DNA from: Elusimicrobiota bacterium
GTDB lineage: Bacteria > Elusimicrobiota > Elusimicrobia > Elusimicrobiales > Elusimicrobiaceae
Assembly: GCA_023393825.1 (NCBI GenBank)
Contig: JAEXBW010000087.1
Span: 1-11,140, forward strand
Length of the DNA: 11,140 nucleotides
Direction of reading: 5' to 3'
Shown piece by piece: positions 1-7,171 of this stretch. The position numbers and the translations under genes were made by a program. Every line of letters begins with the position of its first letter. The stretch's first letter is position 1. The notes under the pieces were generated by a model. That model made no database searches, was not told the origin of the DNA, and saw only the letters and a list, made by a program, of their open reading frames with translations.

Positions 1-1109
1 GATTCGCCCAAAAAATCAACATTTGTTTTTATTCCAAAACCGAACTTTTTAAGATAAGAATAAAGCGTTTTTGCGCCCATATTGTAAGCCACTTTACCCG
101 CGCCGATGTTAGAGGAAACCTCCATAACTTCGCTTAAGGTAAGTATCGGCTTTTTGGAGGCAACGTGGTCTTTAATCGTAATGCCCGTAACCTTCCACTT
201 ATTATTTTCCATATCAAAAGTGGAGTTCATATCAACATTGCCGCTGTCCAGCGCGGCGGCCGCGCCGATAGTTTTAAAAGTGGACCCGGGTTCGTAAGTA
301 AACTGGAAAGGCAAGCTTAAGCCGTCCTTAGACGGATAAGACGCCGCGGCAAGGATATTGCCCGTTTGCGGCTCCTGCACGATAACAAACGCGCTGTTTA
401 CTTTATACTTTGTAGCGTATTCTTTTATTGTGCTTTCCGCGTAATACTGGCCCAAAGCGTCCAAGGTAAGGTATATATCGGCAATTTCAGGCACAAAGTC
501 TTGGCTTTTATCATATATTATGCCGCCCTTTCTGGCGCGTTTTACGCGTTGGGATTTTGTTTCTTCCGACAAAGTTTTATTGTACATCAACTCTATGCCG
601 GATAGGCCCGTATTTCTGGAATTTGTTGCGCCTATAATATCCTGCGCAATGCCGTCAAAGGGATAAATTCTTGTGTACTGCGGCTCTATTTCCAAACCTG
701 TAAGATGCTCTTTAGAGATACGTTTTTCCAACTCTTCATATTCCATCGGCGTAACATCTTTTCTGACGTAAAAAAAGTTCTTTCTGGCGTCCCATTCTGT
801 ACGCAAATCTTCTTTGCTTATGTTTAAAGTATCGGCAAGCGCGGCAAATATAGGTTCTTTTTTTGCCACATTTTTTTTGCTTAAAGCAACGGCGTAAGTT
901 CTTAAAGATTCGGCAAGCACGATACCGTTTTTATCCAAAATTCTGCCGCGCAAAGTATCACGCTGGGTTTGCGTGTAAATACGTTTTTCCGCCTTGGTGG
1001 TAAGTTCCCCGTGCCTGAATGTCTGCAAGTAAAATAACCTTGCAAATAAGGCGATGGCGGGAATGAAACACAAAAGGCCGCAAATTTTAATTCTTGTTTT
1101 CAGGGTCAT
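1..1109 (-). CDS. ftsI: Class B penicillin-binding protein / FtsI-type peptidoglycan transpeptidase (3' part outside window)
   Basis: Septal D,D-transpeptidase (PBP3/SpoVD-like) that cross-links peptidoglycan outside the cytoplasmic membrane. I translated the frame by hand: 369 codons without a stop from ATG 1109-1107 to the window edge. Residues 1-30 form a basic N-terminus and one membrane segment (about 9-28). RGRILDKNG at 54-62 is the conserved start of the class B dimerisation domain. The transpeptidase domain shows the SxxK box (S276-T-F-K279, in EPGSTFK) with catalytic Ser276, and the SxN box S332-S-N334. The KTG box would lie beyond the edge and cannot be checked. The start overlaps the end of the ftsL-like gene by 23 nt, with AAAGG just upstream as a Shine-Dalgarno (SD) sequence. 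Position after rsmH-ftsL is the standard dcw order, which supports FtsI over an elongation PBP2; SpoVD-like naming is the alternative. Confidence 0.93.
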   Translation of the reverse strand, partial: MTLKTRIKICGLLCFIPAIALFARLFYLQTFRHGELTTKAEKRIYTQTQRDTLRGRILDKNGIVLAESLRTYAVALSKKNVAKKEPIFAALADTLNISKEDLRTEWDARKNFFYVRKDVTPMEYEELEKRISKEHLTGLEIEPQYTRIYPFDGIAQDIIGATNSRNTGLSGIELMYNKTLSEETKSQRVKRARKGGIIYDKSQDFVPEIADIYLTLDALGQYYAESTIKEYATKYKVNSAFVIVQEPQTGNILAAASYPSKDGLSLPFQFTYEPGSTFKTIGAAAALDSGNVDMNSTFDMENNKWKVTGITIKDHVASKKPILTLSEVMEVSSNIGAGKVAYNMGAKTLYSYLKKFGFGIKTNVDFLGE

Positions 1110-1362
1110 TTTTAACCTTTAAAATAATGATATTGCCAGGTGGCGTAACACCCATCTCAAGTTCCTTTGCGGCGGCGGTTATCTTATCGGGCGATTTATA
1201 AATATTAAGACGGTAGCGCAGGTACTGGTTGCGCGCCTGTTTAAAGGAAATATCCTCCATAAGGGAGGCGACGCGGTAGCCTGTTTTTTCTTTTTGCACG
1301 CGTTCTATGGAAAGCAGCAGCAAGAACAAACCCGCAAGTAAAATAATGTAAATTGTCTTCAT
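1087..1362 (-). CDS. ftsL: FtsL-like cell-division protein (small bitopic membrane protein)
   Basis: Protein of 91 residues with a short N-terminus, one hydrophobic segment at about residues 4-18, then a charged, probably helical/coiled-coil stretch (about 20-65) and a polar tail. FtsL acts with FtsB and FtsQ to activate the FtsW-FtsI septum synthase at midcell. FtsL sequences diverge so much that identification here rests on size, topology and the position between rsmH and ftsI. The ATG overlaps the rsmH stop in an ATGA arrangement (4 nt), and an AGAGG SD lies inside the rsmH 3' end 5 nt before the start. Its own 3' end overlaps ftsI by 23 nt, so the three genes are probably translationally coupled. 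A DivIC/FtsB-like protein is the alternative. Confidence 0.72.
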   Translation of the reverse strand: MKTIYIILLAGLFLLLLSIERVQKEKTGYRVASLMEDISFKQARNQYLRYRLNIYKSPDKITAAAKELEMGVTPPGNIIILKVKNDPENKN

Positions 1363-2240
1363 TTAAGCCTCTGTGCAACGCGCAGTTTTGCGCTTCTTGC
1401 GCGCGGATTATTTTTAACTTCTTCCCACTGCGGCTCTATAACTTTTTTGTTTACAAGCTGCCAACTGCCGTCTGAGCAAAGGTCTTTAAGCGCATATTTT
1501 ATAATTCTGTCTTCCGTGGAATGGAATGTTAAAAACGCGGCTCTGCCGCCCTGCTTTATAATCTGCGGCAGTATTTTTACGGAGGATTCCACCGCCTCCA
1601 ATTCCCCGTTTACGGCTATTCTTAAAGCTTGAAATGTTTTTGTTGCAGGGTGTATTTTGCCCTCTCTGCGGCACACTTTTTCTATCACTTTAGCCAAGGC
1701 GGTTGTGGTAAGCAAGGGGCCGTTTTCCACACGCGCGTCATAAACGGCAAGGGCTATTTTGCGCGCGTTGCGCTCGTCGGCATATTTAAGCAAAAGTTCT
1801 TCCAACTCGTCGGCGGGAAGCGTGTTTATAATGTCCGCCGCGGTTTGCCCGCCGGTATTATCAAAGCGCATATCTAAAGGGCCTTCCTGCAAAAAACTAA
1901 ATCCGCGTTTAGGGTCGTCTAACTGATACGAACTTAAACCCAAGTCAAAAAGTATGCCATGCGCGCCATCAACGCCCGCCTGCAAAAGCGCGTCTTTTGC
2001 GTTAAGATAGCTTAAATTAAAGGCCAAAAGTCTTGCGTCGGCAACATTTTCCACAGCCATTTTTACGGCGTTGGGGTCTTTGTCCAAACCTATCACTTTA
2101 CCCTGCGCGGATAGTTTTGACATAAAAAATTTTGTATGCCCGCCCAAACCCAAAGTACCGTCTATGTATACGCCATCGGGGTTTGTTATAAGCAGGTCTG
2201 TAATTTCCCGCGCGAGTATCGGTATATGCTTCCAGCTCAT
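1359..2240 (-). CDS. rsmH: 16S rRNA (cytosine1402-N4)-methyltransferase RsmH (MraW)
   Basis: SAM-dependent enzyme that methylates N4 of C1402 in the 16S rRNA decoding site. The 293-residue length is normal for the family. Visible family motifs: HIPILA near the N-terminus; the SAM loop GTLGLGGHT (28-36); GILFDLGLSS (95-104) followed by the QLDDPKRGFSF and PLDMRFD (121-127) blocks; TFQALRIAVNGEL (202-214); FHSTEDR (239-245); and NPRARSAKLR near the C-terminus. The usual FHSLEDR has Thr instead of Leu here, a mild variant. The start overlaps the upstream metallopeptidase gene by 4 nt (ATGA), with AGAGGT at 2249-2254 as SD, 8 nt before the ATG. rsmH normally follows mraZ at the head of the dcw cluster; here no mraZ is present and the metallopeptidase gene takes its place. 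Confidence 0.97.
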   Translation of the reverse strand: MSWKHIPILAREITDLLITNPDGVYIDGTLGLGGHTKFFMSKLSAQGKVIGLDKDPNAVKMAVENVADARLLAFNLSYLNAKDALLQAGVDGAHGILFDLGLSSYQLDDPKRGFSFLQEGPLDMRFDNTGGQTAADIINTLPADELEELLLKYADERNARKIALAVYDARVENGPLLTTTALAKVIEKVCRREGKIHPATKTFQALRIAVNGELEAVESSVKILPQIIKQGGRAAFLTFHSTEDRIIKYALKDLCSDGSWQLVNKKVIEPQWEEVKNNPRARSAKLRVAQRLK

Positions 2241-3322
2241 TTCTTTTTACCTCTAAGAGTAGTTTTTTCTTGTGCAGCGGGGATAAGTTTAAGGTCGCGC
2301 TGTAAATCCGCCTGCCAAGCGTATTCCAAAGCTTGCGGCGTGTTAAAAGGCATACCGTACGCCCTGTAAAGCGCGCGGCCCAAAGGCATACCTTCTTTTA
2401 TGTTTTTACAAAATTGATAAAACTCGTCGCGGGATTTATCCTTTAACAAAAAATCTACAACGCTGTAGGCCTGCGCATACCACATAACAACATCATTCTT
2501 GGGATATTCCCTAAGGCTTTCGGTATTTATAAATTCTTCAAAATCTATATATTCGCCCCTGCGGAAGGATTCTATATTCCTTCTCAGCCATTTTGTATCC
2601 TGCGGCAGCTGCGCTTTGCTTTGCATATAAACCGCAAAGCCTTCGCTAAGCCAAAGAGGGCTAATCTGCGGCGCAAAAAAACCGTCAAAGTAAATGTGGG
2701 TAAGTTCGTGGACGAAGTTGCCTTCAAAGTCGTCATTTTCCAGCATATAAACGGCCTGCGCCTCAATATCGGTTGTGGCAATGGACCAAGAGGGTTTAGA
2801 GGTGTAGGTGGAATAACTTTCCTTAGTTCTAAACAACATCAAAAACACTCTGTTAAATTTGGAAAATAAAGAAAACGGCACAATATCCAACACAAAATTA
2901 CCGTGGATTTTTTCTAACAACTTTCTAAGTTCGGGGGTTATCTCTAACCTTTCCCTGTAAATAAGATAATTGTTTGTAAGGGCGGAAAAGAAACCCTCGG
3001 GCGGGGCAAGCCACGCGCCGCGTTTGGTTTTGGTAAACACGCTTTTTACTTTAAAATTTTCCGTGGGTATAGGGCGTTCTTCTTTGATATAGCGAAAAGT
3101 TTCCATAGAGGAAACGGTAAGGCCTTGATATTCCTCGCCCGCGCTGCCCGAAAATATTTTTTTAACCTCTGCGGTTGAGGGCGTAATTATCTGGACGGCA
3201 GCAAGCGGAGAAGGCGCGTGAGCGTTCTTCTTTTTATCTTTAAAAAATTCCGTTGCCATAAGTACGGTAAGTATTACCAAAAGCAAGGCAAGCGAAAGGT
3301 TGATTCTGTTAGTTATATCCAT
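2237..3322 (-). CDS. Membrane-anchored HExxH (gluzincin-type) metallopeptidase, role unknown
   Basis: 361 residues. An N-terminal hydrophobic helix (about 8-24) followed by a Lys-rich stretch (DKKKN) looks like an uncleaved signal anchor; which side the body faces is inferred to be the periplasm. The zinc site is visible: HELTH at 205-209 (His205, Glu206, His209) and WLSEGFAVY at 224-232, where Glu227 is the likely third ligand, 18 residues after the second His. This is the HExxH...E layout of the MA/gluzincin clan, close to the peptidase_MA_2 and DUF1570-like proteins. I recognise no characterised orthologue. It overlaps rsmG by 14 nt upstream and rsmH by 4 nt downstream, so it is co-expressed with rRNA methylation and division genes. 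A part in cell-wall or envelope turnover is only an inference from this context. The Lys-rich C-terminus (RGKKK) coincides with the SD of rsmH, so the next gene may dictate its sequence. Confidence 0.8.
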   Translation of the reverse strand: MDITNRINLSLALLLVILTVLMATEFFKDKKKNAHAPSPLAAVQIITPSTAEVKKIFSGSAGEEYQGLTVSSMETFRYIKEERPIPTENFKVKSVFTKTKRGAWLAPPEGFFSALTNNYLIYRERLEITPELRKLLEKIHGNFVLDIVPFSLFSKFNRVFLMLFRTKESYSTYTSKPSWSIATTDIEAQAVYMLENDDFEGNFVHELTHIYFDGFFAPQISPLWLSEGFAVYMQSKAQLPQDTKWLRRNIESFRRGEYIDFEEFINTESLREYPKNDVVMWYAQAYSVVDFLLKDKSRDEFYQFCKNIKEGMPLGRALYRAYGMPFNTPQALEYAWQADLQRDLKLIPAAQEKTTLRGKKK

Positions 3323-3953
3323 CTTTTTTAAATACCGCCAACTTTCTTATTTTATCATCGCAAGGTAAGGTATAACTTATTATACTTTGTTGAGAGATTT
3401 TTATCTCCCCCGCTTTTGCTTTATCAAAGGTGCTGTCCTCCCCCTGATAGGCCAAAAAAAGCCCGCCGCTTTTAAGCCGCGCCGTGCAAAGCGGCAAAAC
3501 TTCGTAAATCTTGCCCATGGCGCGCTCTAAGGTAAAGTCAAATTCTTCCTGCTCGTGCAGTGTTTCTGCGCGCGCGTTTAAAACCTTTATATTTTTAAGA
3601 CCGAGTTTAAAATTTACCCACTCCATAAACATACAGCGTTTTTGCAAACCCTCAACAAGCGTTACGGAGCAAAAATCCAAAGCAATTTTTATCACTATGC
3701 CGATATACCCCGCGCCCGCGCCGTAGTCCGCCGCGCTTACACTTTTGCCGCCGCAGGTTTTGGCTATATAAGCTGCGGAGATAAGACCGTCTAAAATATG
3801 CCTGTCCCAAATTTCCTGTTTATCCCGCACGCTGGTAAGGTTAAGCTGCTCTTTTTTCTGCCACACCAAGTCGGCATAAAGCTCCAAACAGGCAAGCTGC
3901 GCCGCGCTTAGGTCAAGGCCGAGCGAATTTATAAAATCAATTCTGTGATTCAT
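3309..3953 (-). CDS. rsmG: 16S rRNA (guanine527-N7)-methyltransferase RsmG (GidB)
   Basis: Methylates N7 of G527 in the 530 loop of 16S rRNA using SAM. 214 residues, the usual size. Motifs in order: NLTSV (38-42), RHILDGL (51-57, family RHxLDSL), the SAM-binding loop DYGAGAGYIGI (76-86), and TLVEGLQKR (98-106), equivalent to TLVDSxxKR. The SAM loop is a divergent form of the usual DxGSGAGFPGI: Ala replaces the first Ser and Tyr-Ile replaces Phe-Pro. The start overlaps mnmG by 17 nt and has no clear SD, which suggests reinitiation after mnmG. mnmG-rsmG is the classic gidA-gidB pair. Its stop overlaps the metallopeptidase start by 14 nt. Confidence 0.94.
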   Translation of the reverse strand: MNHRIDFINSLGLDLSAAQLACLELYADLVWQKKEQLNLTSVRDKQEIWDRHILDGLISAAYIAKTCGGKSVSAADYGAGAGYIGIVIKIALDFCSVTLVEGLQKRCMFMEWVNFKLGLKNIKVLNARAETLHEQEEFDFTLERAMGKIYEVLPLCTARLKSGGLFLAYQGEDSTFDKAKAGEIKISQQSIISYTLPCDDKIRKLAVFKKDGYN

Positions 3954-5709
3954 TTTTGGTTTTTCTGTATTTTTCTATATTAACGGCAATAAGCTGAATA
4001 TCGGCGGGAGTAATACCCGGTATCCTGCTTGCCTGACCAAGCGTAAGCGGCTTAATTTTGGCCAGTTTTTGTTTTGTTTCAATAAGTATGCCCTTTACCG
4101 CCGACGCGTCAAAACCCTGCGGTATCGCAATTTTATCGGCATTCTCAAGCGCTTTAGCTTCCTTAAGGTTACGCTCAAGGTAGCCCGCGTACTTGCGCTG
4201 AACCCTTGCGCTTTCTTTTGCGCTTTCAATGTTAAACGGAGAAAGAGAACTTTCTTCTATTTCCGCTGAGGGGTCTTTTACAAGTTTTTCCACGGCGGCT
4301 TTATAACTTTCAAAAGGTTGTTTATATTCCTGCGGCAGACTGCCGATTTCTAAGGCGTAAGGACACAAACGTAAATCCGCGTTATCTGTACGCAGCAACA
4401 GGCGGTATTCCGCACGGGACGTGAACATTCTGTAAGGCTCGTTTACGCCCTTTGTGGTTAAATCGTCAATCAATACACCGATGTAGGCTTGGTCGCGCCT
4501 TAAAATAAAAGGCGGCTTGCCCTGCGCTTTAAGCGCGGCGTTAAAACCCGCCATAAGGCCCTGCCCGCCAGCTTCCTCATAGCCCGTGGTGCCGTTTATC
4601 TGGCCCGCAAAAAACAGGCCGCTTACGGCTTTAACTTCCAGCGCGGCTGAAAGATTAAGCGGGTCAAAAAAATCGTATTCTATGGCGTAGCCCGCGCGCG
4701 TTATTTGCGCATTCTCCAGCCCTGGGACGGACTTTAAAAGTTTATACTGCACATGCTCGGGCATACTGGTGGAAAAGCCCTGTATATAATATTCCTGCGT
4801 GCCTGCGCCTTCGGGTTCCAAAAAAATAGGGTGATGTTTATTTTCGGGGAATTTAACCGCCTTGTCTTCAATAGACGGGCAATAGCGCGGACCAATGGAA
4901 TGTATATTGCCGCTGTAAAGTGCGGATTCCTTCATATGCTCACGCAAAACTTCGGCGGTAGCGTCGGTAGTTTTGGTGATAAAACATTGCATAAAATCTT
5001 TTTTAACTGGCTTGTTAAAAACAGAAAAAGGGGTATAAGGCTGGTCGGAAGGCTGCGGCGTAAACTTGCTAAAATCCACCGTTTTGCCGTTAATCCTCAT
5101 CGGCGTACCTGTTTTAAGGCGCGCGCCGCTTATACCTAAAGCTTTAAGGCTTTCGCCCAAATAATTGCTTGGCATATCGTTATATCTGCCGCCCGAAAGC
5201 ATAATATTGCCGATATGAACAACGCCTTTTAAAAACGTGCCTGCGGTTACAACAACGGTTTTTGTTTTGTATCTTGTGTTTCTTAAAGTGTCCACGGCGG
5301 TTATTTTGCCATCGTCGGTAATAACTTCTTTTGCTTCGTCTTGGATAAGGTGTAAATTCGGTTGGCACTCAATGGTATTTTTGTATGTGGCCTGATAAAC
5401 TTTTTTATCGCACTGCACGCGGGGCGACCACACAGCCTCGCCCTTACCCGTGTTAAGCATGTGATAATGCAGGGCGGAAGCGTCGGCAACTTTGCCCATA
5501 AGCCCGCCGAGCGCGTCAATCTCGCGCACTATCTGGCCTTTGGCTATGCCGCCGATGGAAGGGTTGCACGACATTTGCGCAATGCTTTCTAAACTTTGTG
5601 TTATAAGCAGGGTTTTGCTGCCCAGTCTTGCGGCGGCAAGCGCGGCTTCGCAACCCGCATGGCCAGCGCCTATAACTATAACGTCAAATATTTCATCGTA
5701 AACGAACAT
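3937..5709 (-). CDS. mnmG: tRNA uridine 5-carboxymethylaminomethyl modification enzyme MnmG (GidA), FAD-dependent
   Basis: With MnmE it forms the heterotetramer that installs (carboxymethyl)aminomethyl groups at C5 of wobble U34 in tRNAs reading split codon boxes. 590 residues, slightly short of E. coli (about 629). Visible: the FAD dinucleotide-binding GAGHAG (14-19), SCNPSIGG with Cys48, signature GPRYCPSIEDK (273-283) with Cys277, and signature AGQINGTTGYEEAGGQGL (368-385). These two Cys positions match the functionally important cysteines of E. coli MnmG. The C-terminal helical domain, with RIPGITPAD, binds tRNA and MnmE. The start is 10 nt after the mnmE stop, with a modest GTGAG-type SD spanning that stop. 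The 3' end overlaps rsmG by 17 nt. Confidence 0.97.
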   Translation of the reverse strand: MFVYDEIFDVIVIGAGHAGCEAALAAARLGSKTLLITQSLESIAQMSCNPSIGGIAKGQIVREIDALGGLMGKVADASALHYHMLNTGKGEAVWSPRVQCDKKVYQATYKNTIECQPNLHLIQDEAKEVITDDGKITAVDTLRNTRYKTKTVVVTAGTFLKGVVHIGNIMLSGGRYNDMPSNYLGESLKALGISGARLKTGTPMRINGKTVDFSKFTPQPSDQPYTPFSVFNKPVKKDFMQCFITKTTDATAEVLREHMKESALYSGNIHSIGPRYCPSIEDKAVKFPENKHHPIFLEPEGAGTQEYYIQGFSTSMPEHVQYKLLKSVPGLENAQITRAGYAIEYDFFDPLNLSAALEVKAVSGLFFAGQINGTTGYEEAGGQGLMAGFNAALKAQGKPPFILRRDQAYIGVLIDDLTTKGVNEPYRMFTSRAEYRLLLRTDNADLRLCPYALEIGSLPQEYKQPFESYKAAVEKLVKDPSAEIEESSLSPFNIESAKESARVQRKYAGYLERNLKEAKALENADKIAIPQGFDASAVKGILIETKQKLAKIKPLTLGQASRIPGITPADIQLIAVNIEKYRKTKNESQN

Positions 5710-5719
5710 TATTTATATC

Positions 5720-7060
5720 TCACTTGCCCACGCAAAATTTGGAAAATATTATATCCAGTACGTCGTCGGGGGTGACTTCGCCTATAAGTTCTTTAAGGGC
5801 GGCAAGAGCCTGCCTGATATGCTCTGCGGTAAGTTCGCCGTCGTTAAGGGTAAGGCAGGCCGCTTTAAGTTCTCTTGCGGCTTTTAAAAGCGCTTCGTAA
5901 TGCACGGCGGAGGTTATTAAAATATCATCTTCCTGCAATGCGCCAAGGCCTATAACTTTTATTACTTCTTTTTTAAGCGCGTCCAAACCTTCGCCCGTTT
6001 TGCAGGAAATTAAAATCTCTTCCCCCGCCTTAAAATCAGCGGGCAGGGTATCGGCTTTGTTAAGCGCGGTTATAACTTTTTTGCCCGAGGAGGAAACCTC
6101 TTCGTACAAACTTTGCTGCAAGGCCGCGTCTTTTGCATTTATATCTTTTACAAAAATAACTATGTCCGCATTTTCCACCGCGCGGCGGCTGCGCTGCATA
6201 CCTTCAATTTCGGCAGGATCAAGGGAGTGTTCCCTTATGCCTGCGGTATCAGTTAAAATTATGTTAAAACCGTTAATTTCAAGCGGTGCTTCCACCGTAT
6301 CTCTGGTTGTACCGCTGACGGGCGAAACTATTGCCCTATCAAAGCCCAACAGCGCGTTTAAAAGACTGCTCTTGCCGCTGTTTGGCACGCCGATGATAGC
6401 GGTTTTTATACCTTCTTTTACCATTCTGCCGCTGCTGAATGTGGAGGAAAGCGCCTGCGCCTCGTTTATCGCAGAGTTTAAAATATCCTGCGCGTATTTT
6501 TGGTCCAACGCGGGCATTTCTTCGTCCGCGTCGTCTATGCGCACTTCTATCTGCGCCAAAAGTTCGGTAAGGTTTTGTTTTATATTTTTAAATTTTGCGG
6601 ATAGTTTACCGTCAAGGCTGTTCATTGCCGCTTTATGCGCGGCCTTGTTTTTGCTGGCTATAATATCGGCCACGCCTTGGGCTTGTGCAAGGTCCATTTT
6701 GCCGTTTAAAAAGGCGCGCATTGTAAACTCCCCAGCTTTTGCGGGGCGCACGCCGTTAAGGGCCAAAAGTTCTAAAATTCTGCTTTTTATATACGGGCCG
6801 GCGTGCAGGGTAAGTTCCACAACATCTTCCCCCGTATAGCTTTTTGGGTTTTTATAAAAGACGGCGACCGCGCTGTCTAAAATATCATTACCGTCGTAAA
6901 TTTTAACCAAAGACACCCGCCTTTCGGTAAAGTTTTGCCTGCGGGTTAAAAGCTTTAAAATTTGCTCCGCTTCCCCCCCGCTTATACGCAGCAAAGCAAC
7001 CGCCCCGCTGGAGGGCGCAGTGGCAAAAGCCGCAATGGTGTCTTTGTTAAAAAGGAACAT
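5720..7060 (-). CDS. mnmE: tRNA modification GTPase MnmE (TrmE)
   Basis: Potassium-activated GTPase partner of MnmG in wobble-uridine modification. 446 residues, typical length. An N-terminal tetrahydrofolate-binding domain starts with the characteristic DTIAAFATAP (7-16). The central helical domain holds the inserted G domain: P-loop GVPNSGKS (224-231), K-loop/G2 TTRDT (251-255), G3 DTAG (271-274) and G4 NKAD (334-337). The C-terminus is FCVGK with the conserved Cys443, family C(I/V/L)GK. The only plausible start is ATG 7060-7058, just before the folate-domain motif. No SD precedes it, only A/T-rich sequence. It is the first gene after the terminator that closes the jag transcript and so probably heads the second operon. 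Confidence 0.97.
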   Translation of the reverse strand: MFLFNKDTIAAFATAPSSGAVALLRISGGEAEQILKLLTRRQNFTERRVSLVKIYDGNDILDSAVAVFYKNPKSYTGEDVVELTLHAGPYIKSRILELLALNGVRPAKAGEFTMRAFLNGKMDLAQAQGVADIIASKNKAAHKAAMNSLDGKLSAKFKNIKQNLTELLAQIEVRIDDADEEMPALDQKYAQDILNSAINEAQALSSTFSSGRMVKEGIKTAIIGVPNSGKSSLLNALLGFDRAIVSPVSGTTRDTVEAPLEINGFNIILTDTAGIREHSLDPAEIEGMQRSRRAVENADIVIFVKDINAKDAALQQSLYEEVSSSGKKVITALNKADTLPADFKAGEEILISCKTGEGLDALKKEVIKVIGLGALQEDDILITSAVHYEALLKAARELKAACLTLNDGELTAEHIRQALAALKELIGEVTPDDVLDIIFSKFCVGK

Positions 7061-7121
7061 ATAGTATATTTTACTTTTTTATATCGTAAGCGTACAGTAA
7101 TTTAGAGGGTTTTTTATATGC
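7061..7121 (-). promoter_or_regulatory. A/T-rich intergenic region before mnmE, possible promoter
   Basis: Between the jag terminator and the mnmE ATG lies A/T-rich DNA with two -10-like hexamers read on the minus strand: TATAAA at 7083-7078 and TATACT at 7068-7063. The second is too close to the ATG (7060) to make a coding transcript. The first would give a leader of about 10 nt. No good -35 hexamer is seen at 16-18 nt spacing. A promoter is expected because a strong terminator lies upstream, but its exact position is uncertain. Confidence 0.35.
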
Positions 7122-7152
7122 AAAAACGGCGGCAAATAAATTGCCGCCGTTT
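7122..7152 (-). terminator. Rho-independent terminator after jag
   Basis: Perfect 12-bp inverted repeat: arms 7124-7135 and 7141-7152 around a 5-nt loop, with core ACGGCGGCAA/TTGCCGCCGT. On the minus strand it runs straight into TTTTT (7126-7122). It starts 20 nt after the jag stop codon. It should end the rpmH-jag transcript and separate it from mnmE. On the plus strand the 3' arm is followed by only two extra T and then mixed sequence, so it is best oriented for minus-strand transcription. Confidence 0.9.
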
Positions 7153-7171
7153 AATGTTTTAAACTTAAAAC

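Noticed and set aside
4753..5139. 128-codon plus-strand open frame
   Set aside because: Antisense to the well-supported mnmG; basic low-complexity product with no motif.
5301..5519. Minus-strand 72-codon frame inside mnmG
   Set aside because: Out-of-frame overlap within mnmG; no motif, SD or length to support it.
6000..6839. 279-codon open frame on the plus strand
   Set aside because: It lies entirely antisense to mnmE, whose motifs are all intact. The product is a Ser/Ala/Phe-rich shadow with no recognisable domain and no promoter or SD.
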